Source: a virus
IMG/VR virus record: IMGVR_UViG_3300010883_000150
Location: 1-36,433 of that record
Strand: one strand, 5' to 3'
Length of the DNA stretch: 36,433 nucleotides
Below are positions 26,462-35,800 of this stretch, piece after piece. Numbering within the stretch: the first letter of the stretch is position 1; each line of letters begins with the position of its first letter. The notes under the pieces are model-generated. The model saw only the letters and a program-made list of their open reading frames with translations. It had not been told where the DNA came from and did not search any database. Made by a program: the position numbers and the translations under genes.

Positions 26462-29400
26462 ATGCCACGCAAGATTGACCCAGCAAAGATCAAGGTCGGC
26501 CACGGCCTTGCCACTTCGGACAGCGTTGAAGTCAACGCCATGATCCCCTCCGGCGCGGGCTCAGCCCCTGTCGGTTTGACGACTCATGTCCAGGACGAGC
26601 ACAACGCTCACCCCGCGCACTCTATCTCGATTGATGATGTCCCGGAGACGTATGACTCCGACCATGTAGAGGGCGTGCTCGATGAGCTTTCCGCCTTGGT
26701 CCCTCCGCGACCTCCGACGATTGGAAACAAGTTCGAGTACCTGGACCTTATCACCCTGCCCGACTGGGGCATCTTGAAGGTTGATGACGCCAGTATCGCG
26801 CAGCGTCATCCCTCACTCGGTCTCGACTGGGAAGGGTCTCCTCAACAGATGGGCTGGGAGGTCTACCCTTACTACTGGCGTGCTCCCAAGGTCGTGAGCG
26901 GCGATACGCCAGACACGCATTACCGGGAGTTCTACTCCACTGGCGATGGCCTTGTTCAGACATCAACCCCAGGTAATGACCCCGCAGACACAGTCTTCAA
27001 TGTTTGGTCGCCAGGCTATGTAGGTGGTGGCCCAGGTAACGCCCATATCGGTGCTTTCACGCGCCTGGTAGATGATGGCTCCGGCAGCTTTGAGCCAACC
27101 TTTCAGTCCTCGGCCTCCATCATCCCTTCCAGTGGGGTCTCAGGTGGCAAGAAGATTGTCGTGTCCGGCATCGTCTACCCAGCCGACCGTGGAACCGTGG
27201 CGCTCATTCGATGTGGCCCCGGTGGTGACCTCGAAGAGTTTTGCCATGACCCCGACCTCCTGAAGCGGTGTTTGGCGGCTATCAACCTTGGCCAGGGGAT
27301 CTTGGACAAGTGTGATGGTGACCCCGGTGGGATCTTCACGATGGGTTCCCCTGGTGGCGAAGACGCTCCCCACTCTACGGACCCCTATGCGTTCCCAGGG
27401 CGTGCCACGGGGCAGTACAACCTCGAAGAGTTGCACACGGGTCTACACGAGTTCACGGGTGCGCCTCTACCTGAACCATTCGATGACTTCGACGATGCGG
27501 ATGGCCCCGGCTGGAACTATGGCGGCCAGGTGCGTCTCGGCACTGATCCCAATGCAGGGGTGGCTCTCATTCCAGATGGGGTTCCGATTCTGGGTGGGTC
27601 CACCAGCGCACGCGCTGGTGGCCATGACGACAACTTCCTCGCTTACCGTGTGCCGTACATGGATAGCTACTCCGACGATAGCGGTCTCCGGTACACACCC
27701 CCTCTGGAGAGGCACCGCTTCTATACCAAACCGAATGTAGCGGATAACCCTTCCGGTCCATTGGACCCGGCTGGGAACTACCCGGCGTTCCCCAAGGAGT
27801 ATTGGACCTGGCAGATCGCTCGGTATCGTCATCAGTTCAAGCTGACGGATGAGATTATCGTGGCTGGTGAGCCTCGGGAGAGCGGAAGCTACATGCTCAT
27901 CCACTTCAAGAAGGAAGAATACTTCGAGGATTTGGTCCGGGATGGCAACTGGCCTTCCAACGAGAAGGTCTACTCAGTGAACCTGCTCAGCGCCGACATC
28001 GAGTCTCTTGAGAACAAGCAGACGCAATGGCCTGGGGCACCACTCCCTCTCATCCCGTCTGATCCGTACCACGTTCTTCGGAGCTTGGTTTACGAGGACC
28101 CGGATGGTGCGACCCCAGTCTCCAGACTGGGGTTCCTCGCCAAGATCACGGCGGAGCAGAACCGCCCAATGACGATCTCGGGTGTCAACTACCACTGTCC
28201 CCAGGACTGGGGGAGCCCAACAGGAGGGACCAATCTCCTGTTGGAAGTTCTCTTGAAGTATCACGGGAGTGCTACGGCCCCAGCGGCGACGGCTGGGTTC
28301 TGGGAGCACTCCTATCGCACGCAGGCATGGACCGAAGATGTCCCTCATGTCACCCACATCGCCAATGAGTACCCGGTGTTTTGGGCGATGGGTCATTTCA
28401 CTTCCGCTGAGAACATCGAAGCGGCTGGCATGTATTCAGGCCCCGGCCAGACAATGCGGGAGCGGTTCGAGTTCTCGGGTCGGGATCTGGCTGACCATCT
28501 TGCTGACACCCCTGTTCACACAGACACCGCAACCCTCGACGGGAAGGTGTATTTCACAGGGGATGCCGACAAGGACCTACCTAAGTTCTCGACCGACGCT
28601 GTGGTTCGCTCGTTCGTCCGTCGTCCCTTGGGTCATCTCAGTAATGAGTTCGGAGCCGCCCCAACGACTGCCGAGATTGAAGTGGGCATCTACCAAAGAG
28701 ACCGGATTGAGTACGTTGAAGACCTTGGAGGCTTCGTACCTCGCCAGGTTCTGTTCCATTCGGCGCGTAGTGTCATGGGTGAAGCTCGGTACGGGAACCT
28801 CATCCAAGGCGGCTCCCTGGAGCCAAGACTCTTCAGCCTCATCAAGGACTCCCAGGAGAGGTTCCTGGATGAGGCTTATCGGTGGCACAGCGGCCTTCTG
28901 GGGAGCGCCGGATCCGTCACTACGCCCAACGAGGAAGACCAGCTTCGAGGCCCCGGACTCCCACATGGACCTACACCCATCAAGGTGCCCGTGCGGCTCG
29001 TCCCTGGAGACTTGACTGCTTTGGCGGGTCACACCTGGGAAGAGCTTTCGTATGTAGTGGGCGGCTGGTACAGGTTCCATCTTACCGATCCGCTCGTCAT
29101 TGAAGAGGCTCAGGTCGCGGGCTTGCCGGATCGGGACCCTCTCGTCACGGAAGGTGTCACTTCGGCGCTGCCTTCTAATGGGATCCTGCTCTTTCCGCAG
29201 CATGACTACACCTCGGCTTCCCCAAGCACCGCCATCAACCCAGGCTACCACCCACAGCCAAACTATGGGGCGATTCCCACATCAGGGGACCGTTCGTGGG
29301 TTCGGTGCTTCTCAGTCGCAGAGGGGGAGGGGCAACCCTTTGTCTCCATCCGGCTGAAGGGTATTGAACTTGATGACTTCAAGCGGGCTCCTGGGATGGT

Positions 29401-29800
29401 GGGTTCCGAGAAGATGGCCATCCTGGTGAAGATTCCTGGGTTGACGACCTGGCTCGACCTCGGTCGCAAGGACGGAGATGGTCCTTCGAAGCAAGATGTC
29501 TTCGCGGACGGTGCAGGCTGCATGGTAGTAGGGCCAGGAACCCACGACCACTTGGCGGATGTGGCCGACGGTATTGTCGGCTGTGAGGTCCGGGCCAACC
29601 TGGGTCCGGCTGCGAATCTCTTCAACGGGTACTTTAGGACTTCTGGGGCAGACCCAGACTCCCAGGAGGTTCCTTTGCTGATGAAGATTGTAATGAAGGA
29701 CCACGCTGATGCGCTGGCCTTGAACTTTGAGCAGGGAGGACCCCAAGGCCCCTGTGCAGCTCTCAGAGGATTGATTCAAGTTGATGTGTCCAAGGGCTGA
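26462..29800 (+). CDS. Large tail structural protein with an HVQDEHNAHPAHSIS motif
   Basis: This 1112-residue protein starts one base after the previous stop, so the two are probably translated together. Residues about 40-75 contain T-H-V-Q-D-E-H-N-A-H-P-A-H-S-I-S, a form of the H-x-x-D-x-x-x-A-H-x-A-x-x-I-S signature common in large-phage fibre proteins. It is followed by Y-D-S-D-H-V-E-G-V-L-D-E-L, the V-Q-x-A-L-D-E-L-like linker seen in many tail proteins. H1028-D-H1030 lies near the end. The long middle is rich in Pro, Gly, Tyr, Asp and Trp and poor in Lys, typical of beta-rich virion proteins, with no recognisable enzyme motif. Its closest functional guess is an appendage or plate protein next to the 1136-residue protein. 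Confidence 0.82.
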   Translation: MPRKIDPAKIKVGHGLATSDSVEVNAMIPSGAGSAPVGLTTHVQDEHNAHPAHSISIDDVPETYDSDHVEGVLDELSALVPPRPPTIGNKFEYLDLITLPDWGILKVDDASIAQRHPSLGLDWEGSPQQMGWEVYPYYWRAPKVVSGDTPDTHYREFYSTGDGLVQTSTPGNDPADTVFNVWSPGYVGGGPGNAHIGAFTRLVDDGSGSFEPTFQSSASIIPSSGVSGGKKIVVSGIVYPADRGTVALIRCGPGGDLEEFCHDPDLLKRCLAAINLGQGILDKCDGDPGGIFTMGSPGGEDAPHSTDPYAFPGRATGQYNLEELHTGLHEFTGAPLPEPFDDFDDADGPGWNYGGQVRLGTDPNAGVALIPDGVPILGGSTSARAGGHDDNFLAYRVPYMDSYSDDSGLRYTPPLERHRFYTKPNVADNPSGPLDPAGNYPAFPKEYWTWQIARYRHQFKLTDEIIVAGEPRESGSYMLIHFKKEEYFEDLVRDGNWPSNEKVYSVNLLSADIESLENKQTQWPGAPLPLIPSDPYHVLRSLVYEDPDGATPVSRLGFLAKITAEQNRPMTISGVNYHCPQDWGSPTGGTNLLLEVLLKYHGSATAPAATAGFWEHSYRTQAWTEDVPHVTHIANEYPVFWAMGHFTSAENIEAAGMYSGPGQTMRERFEFSGRDLADHLADTPVHTDTATLDGKVYFTGDADKDLPKFSTDAVVRSFVRRPLGHLSNEFGAAPTTAEIEVGIYQRDRIEYVEDLGGFVPRQVLFHSARSVMGEARYGNLIQGGSLEPRLFSLIKDSQERFLDEAYRWHSGLLGSAGSVTTPNEEDQLRGPGLPHGPTPIKVPVRLVPGDLTALAGHTWEELSYVVGGWYRFHLTDPLVIEEAQVAGLPDRDPLVTEGVTSALPSNGILLFPQHDYTSASPSTAINPGYHPQPNYGAIPTSGDRSWVRCFSVAEGEGQPFVSIRLKGIELDDFKRAPGMVGSEKMAILVKIPGLTTWLDLGRKDGDGPSKQDVFADGAGCMVVGPGTHDHLADVADGIVGCEVRANLGPAANLFNGYFRTSGADPDSQEVPLLMKIVMKDHADALALNFEQGGPQGPCAALRGLIQVDVSKG

Positions 29801-29858
29801 TCGAATGGGCGGTATGGGCTCTATAAGAGCCTAACGACAGAAGCATGGAGAAACGTAC
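29801..29858 (+). promoter_or_regulatory. Leader of the giant terminal gene with a hairpin holding CTATAAG
   Basis: GGCTCT 29817-29822 pairs with AGAGCC 29826-29831 around an ATA loop; a GU and a TA pair can extend the stem to 29815-29833. No T-tract follows. The hairpin contains CTATAAG (29821-29827), which could alternatively be a late-promoter-like sequence. The SD is TGGAG at 29846-29850, eight bases before the ATG at 29859. An ATG at 29845 is out of frame. Confidence 0.45.
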
Positions 29859-32800
29859 ATGGCGCTGACCGATCAAGAACTGCTGAAGATGATCCGCAAA
29901 CTCCTTGCGGAAACGGCGGGCACCTCTGCGTCTCGGCAGCCTTGGCAAGAGCTGTTGAATCGTCACCCCGCAGTCCCAAGCAGGGCCGTTCGCGCCGCTG
30001 ATGTGGTTCGTGGGTTCGTGGGTTCGTGGGCAGCTTCATATCTCGCGCACGAGGAGGACTCTGTCCTTCCGGCATCACCCGACGGTCAAGTACCAGTACC
30101 TGTCTCCAACACCTTCTCTCGCATCGGTAAGCCTGGTCTCCCAGAGACCAACTTCGTACCGTATGCCCACAACACCAATCAGTACGGCCTGAAGGGTCCT
30201 TCTCTTCTCGGCCACCCTGTTAGTTTTGAGGTTGTCGGCCCCACACTGAAGAATCCCATGACCGGGACTTGGTCGTGGGAAGTCGATGTTGACGGTACGA
30301 AGCTCACCAAGATCGGTGGCCCTGCGGCCCAGGATGTGCCCGCACTGTACGGTATCAACGCCTCAGTCCTGCCGGACGTGGATGATGTGCCCTTCTTTTT
30401 GGTGGTGTCCGACTCCGGTATCGACAAGGACCCCAGGACGCCCCATACACTCCCGAACACAGGCTATATGGGCAAAGACAGCACCTCCAAGTGGGAGGTG
30501 TTCCGTGTGGAGGAGATTCGGCAGAACATCGTCCGGCTCGACCCAAGCAAGCCCATCCATGACCACTTCATCGGCGCTAATGGCGACCCTGCGGTGGACC
30601 GCATCAAGGGCATCACGCTTCTGCGACCATTTGTAGCTGAGTTGGCCTTGGTTCCAGGCACCGAAGGGAAGACCTGGGCCGCTGTTCCTCCTGAGAGGGC
30701 CGCTGGTGGTGATTCATGGCCTACCTACCAGGATTGGACCGGGAGTGCTTCTCACTACGGCGGGCGAGTGGCACTGCCTATTCCCCGTGTCGGTAAGCGG
30801 TTCAAAGAGCACATGTTCGTGGCCATACTGGCCTCTAATGCTGTCCCAGGCCCTCTTCCTGCGAGGGAGGGAACTTGGGTTGCCAAGCTGGCTGACCCCG
30901 CGTTCTACGACCGGGTCCAACCTGGGGATGTCATCAACATCGGGGAGGTAAACGGCTCTGACGATGGCGACCTTCTCACCCCAAGGGAGTATCGCTCCCT
31001 CCTCGGGTTCTTCGAGGTCGTCGAGGGGGCCGACAGCCTTGGATGGTTCCGAGTCCGAATGAAGGAGGACATCGACCCCGTAGACGGGTCCGTCTTCCTC
31101 GGCGGAAGTGACCTCCTTTGTCACGGGACTATGGCGAAGTTTGTGGCGCTGAGCGGCACGGTTCACCGACCGATGTCGAGCCTCGACCTAAGTTCTGGAG
31201 ACCTCGATCTCCTGGACTCTGTCCGTCTTACCGGGTTGATTGACCCCCGCGAAGTAGGCCGAACCGCCAAGGTTCCTGATGGGCCTGGTAGTCACCCGGA
31301 GGTAGGCGGCGGCAGGTCGGGTCTTTCGGCTGCCCGTCCCGACAGAGCTACCTTCGATACCGCAGCAGGAAATGACCCAGGTTCTCTGTTGGACCTCGGA
31401 TTCCGAATGGTCATTTTCCCATCGAAGGTGGGTATCGCCAACACGTTCTCCCCAGATTGGGACCGAGCCCTTACTTCCCGAGAGGCAACCCTTGACCCCT
31501 CCCTCGTTGAGGATGGGGTGCCTGTCGAACAGTGGGTTGACATCGACTATGCGGCTGGGTTGGTTCACCTCTCCCACACACCCGGTGAAGGTGGTGACCT
31601 GAGTGGGCCTGCTCCGAGGCTCTGGGCCGCCTTCGTACCGTATTCGATGGAAGGTTCCCAGTCGGGCTCCTCTGTTCGAATCACAGGTGGCGATCTGAAC
31701 TCTGCCAACATCGGGGTTCCTGATACCAGGCAGCGCGATGTTCTCTCTCAGAAGAAGGTCTGGGCTGCCACGACAGGCCAAACTTTTGCCGACGGTGGCA
31801 CGGTGGAGTTCCTTGGCGACCCTGAGGGTTTCCTGCCACTTACAGGTTGGGTTGAGGTCATCAACCAGGCGGCTTCGTTGCCCTATTGGAATGACCACGA
31901 GGACCAGCCTCACAAGTTCCCCCTCTATTACGAGGGTTGGTCGAAGGACACCTACGGGCCAGACAACCTACCCTCCTTCAAGCTCCACAATGTCCGGGTC
32001 ACCCCGAACCACCCGGACCCGATGACCATCGACAACCTCCAGGGCGTTCAGGTTCGTATGCGCCCGGATGTCCGATGGGAGCATGACTACGACCGGGGCA
32101 GTAACGTCCGTAGTGACGTGATCCGACTCGATTACGCCAACCTGACCTACAACCAGGACGGCTCCATCTCCGTTATGCCCACAGCGGTGGCAGGTCCGGC
32201 TGAGGAACTGCGGGGGTACTTCCCCCTCGCTACGGAAAGCGAAGTCGGTCGATTCCACTTGGAGAAGGACACTCTCCGTTGGACAACAGACGACCCACCT
32301 TGGATGGCTTCTGGTCACACACCACCGCCACTCCAACACCATGAGATTGGCGTTGAGGTATCCAGGGGGCGTTTGTACACGCACCACTTTATCGCTTTGG
32401 GTGCCCATGTGAAGCGAGTGGCCGCCAGGGCCGTCGCTCTTGGTTGGGAAACGGATGATTCCAACACTCTGGCTGTGGCTGTGCCCAGGGTCTCTGCCAG
32501 CCCGGCTACGGGCGGCGAAGACCTCTCTCACTTCTATGCAGCCTTGGGAGGCGGGGACAAGAGCGCGGAGACCACTACGAGTCTCTTGTGTCTGAACATC
32601 GAAGGTTCTGAGATCGTCTCCGGCGCGGTTGGCACCAACCCCTTCGCCCCGATTGGCACTGACCTTCGGGTCGTCTTCAACCTCAAGCGTTACGGGGATG
32701 ACCTATGGGCGGAGCGTAGGCACGGTCCAGCCAATCCAGTGGATTGGGTTTCTATGGACACCACCGCCGCCACCACCACCCAAGAAATAGCGGAAAACTA

Positions 32801-35800
32801 CAACACTGAGTACGGGGTCAAACAGTTCTTCACCACGGGTCAACGGCTACACATGGCTGGTCGCCAGATTAGCACCATGCCTACCCAGCCTTGGCTTGTG
32901 TCCGATAGGTTGAACTTCCCCCTAACTACCGTCAGGGACATGTCGTTGGGTCTGGTCCTGCGTTCCGCAGACCCGTCCAACGCCAAGAACTGGATCAGCT
33001 TCACGTTCACGTTGCCCGCTGGGGCCTACAACACCGCTCTGGTTCTGGCGGGGGAGTTGAACAGGCTCAGCCTGGACCCAAATCTTCTCCCAATGGTCAC
33101 AAGGCTCGGACAGGTTCTGGATTCAGCAGGGTTCAGAAAGGGGAGGTCTACTTCCCCGAACCCAGAAATACTCGCAACGCCCTGGCCCCACGAACGTCAG
33201 TTCACTTGGGTTGCCAACAATGACCCCAGGGTTTCGGCGTGGCTTGGCGACCACCACATCGCGCTCATTTGTAGTGGTCATGGCGAAGGCCACATGGGCC
33301 AACCCTTTCACAACATCGTCATTGAAGTTGTATCTGCTTCAGTCAGCGACGGCTCCAGGAACCTGTGCCTTCTGTTGGGCAGGGACTTCGTTCCAGACGC
33401 GGCGGCACGAGAGACCTATGTGTCTTGCGGGTTGTTCCACGGACGGACTTCCAAGGACCTCCAGCCACCTTACGTCCCTCTGGCGGCGTTCATGAGTTGG
33501 CCGAAGTTGCTCGGTGCCCAGGCAAACGAGTACCTTGGATTCCCGACCAAGGGTTTTGAGCCTTTGGGTGAGACAGTCGGCTCTTGGCGAATCGTTGAAA
33601 CCGAGATCGGGTTGGACAAGACGGTCTACACGGTGGAGATGCCTCGTGGCGCTGGAAACCCCAACTACGGGGACCAGTCAGGAGGCGGGTCTCGTGACAT
33701 TGGGTTGATCCCCGAGTTCCCGAGCCATCGACCTGTTGGCGGGTTGGCCAAGTGGTCATGGCCTCGACAAAACAGCCTTCAAGTCATCGACATCAATGTC
33801 GATAACGAGGCGGGCGTTGTTGGTGTCTTCACCACCTTTAGCACCACTCCTCATGGAGAGGAAGGCTACCGCACTCCTCTGATGGCTCAGTCCAGAGGCT
33901 ATCGCTCCTGGCTGGCTTACATGGAACAGCCAGACGCCGAAGCAGGTGAGGCTTGGGAACAACCTCAACTCAACTTTAGAGACGTTGCGCGGGGCGATTT
34001 CGTAAACCTCAGCGAGTCCTCAGACAAGGGTTTCGGACTTCTGCAAGGACGAGTGGTTCTCACTGAAGACGAGACCGAAAGCTCGACTGGGAAGAAGGGG
34101 ATCTGGGTTCTGGTGAACCCCTTGAGTTGCGACCCCTCAGGAACCGCCGACCTGGGAGGGTCTCCTAACCTCTGGCACATGGACCCGACACAGGCGCTCG
34201 TAGGCGGACCTGGTCTCCCAGATACCACCGCACAAATCATACCGAGCGCCACATCAACCGGACGTGGGGCTGTGAGGCATGATAACCCCCATTGGGAACT
34301 CAACTCAGAGTCCTCAGATGAGTACGGCCTGGCCACTCCTCGGGATGGGCAAGGTCGTGCCTTTGCGATGATCGGTGCTGGCCGGATTAGCCTCTATTCA
34401 CCGCTGGGTCCAAGTGAGGCCACGGGCCTTACTTTCCTTACCCCATCGACAGGTCGGTACGGGAGTCGTGAGAAGTGGCCGACTTCGACCTACCTTGAAG
34501 CAGGCGTATTCTCGACCTCTTTCCAACTCGGTCAGGGTGGTATCGACTCTGCGGGTGTCTTTGATCACCTCTACGGGGTGGATCAGGGAACGACGGGTCA
34601 GTATTACTGGGAGAGGTCAGGTCAGATTGGTGGTGTGGGTGGTCTCCGTGTTTCGGGCGACGCTCATGTTTGGATTGAGAACCTCCGCCCGTTTGAGTCC
34701 TTCGATGGAAATGCGTTCGTGCGTTCGGCCCCTAACTTTCAGAACCTCGTTCCCCATATCAACAACTTCGGTACGGGCGCGGTTACGGGCGCTTCGTCGG
34801 ACATCGGCTCCGGCCACGCTCCTGGTGGTTGGTCCACACGCGGACCTGGAGTAGGGAAGGTTCTACAAGAAGCAACGATTCACCTTGGACTGACCGCCGC
34901 TGACGTTCAGGCATTGAGGGCATTTAGCCTTGAGATAAACATCACCATCTTCGACTTGAATGCTTTAGGACCACCCACGGCGATGCCTGGCGAATCTATA
35001 AGGAGGGTGGGGGACAGGTCTACGTCCAATGCCCCACAACTTGTGTCTTCCCTTGTGGGCTGCTTCTTGGAGCTGACTGGCGACAGCGATGGGGATATTC
35101 GTAATCGAGGTACTTGGCGCATTGCTGGTGCTCCGTTGCTTCAGGCGAGCGGAACACGACCAGCGTTCGAGATTGGGATCCCTGGTGCTATGGGTAGGAT
35201 CTACGACATGCTGAGTCCTTACGGACCAGCGGGCCAACAACACACCCCCCGCACCGACCAACTTCAACACCCTCCCACCTTGGGCCAAGCCTCATACACT
35301 CCAGATTACGCACACCCTCCAGTTTCCACTGTGGTTGCCTTTTTGGAATGTCGAGTAGAACGCTTTTCCGATCTTCCGGGAGAGCGCGGCGCACCCACTG
35401 CTGATGCGTTCCAACCTGATGCACGGGACGCCGGGCGTGGTTGGGACTGGAAGGTGTGGCGGGACAAGAAGCAAACCCAAGCGATTTGGGTTGCGGATGT
35501 CATCGACCCAGGTGGTTCTCCGACAGGTTCTCCCAGGTCGTTCCGGGGTCTGACGCTGAATCCTTGGAGAGCAGCAGGACGGTCAGACCTTCCCATTCAG
35601 CTCACCAACCTTCTGGGTGACCCTTACAAGTCAATGCCTGGTTCAGACGTGAACATCGAGGAGGGCTACCGGAAGGCGGACGGTCGTCTTTTGGGCATCC
35701 ACGACACCTTGGATTCAAGAGGTAAGCACCACAGTCGAGCAGTATTTGCGGTCCCTAAGGACGCCGTTACCGTACTTTATTCAGTCAAGCGTGCCCGCAT

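Noticed and set aside
28269-29015. A 248-codon + strand frame inside the 1112-residue gene
   Set aside because: It is out of frame with a continuous 1112-codon gene, and its product is a low-quality Ser/Arg-rich sequence.
29845-29858. ATG at 29845 as the start of the giant gene
   Set aside because: It is in a different frame from the long open frame and has no good SD at the right distance.
31188-31913. A 241-codon minus-strand frame opposite the giant terminal gene
   Set aside because: The + strand frame is open through the whole region and on to the window end; the antisense frame is a shadow.
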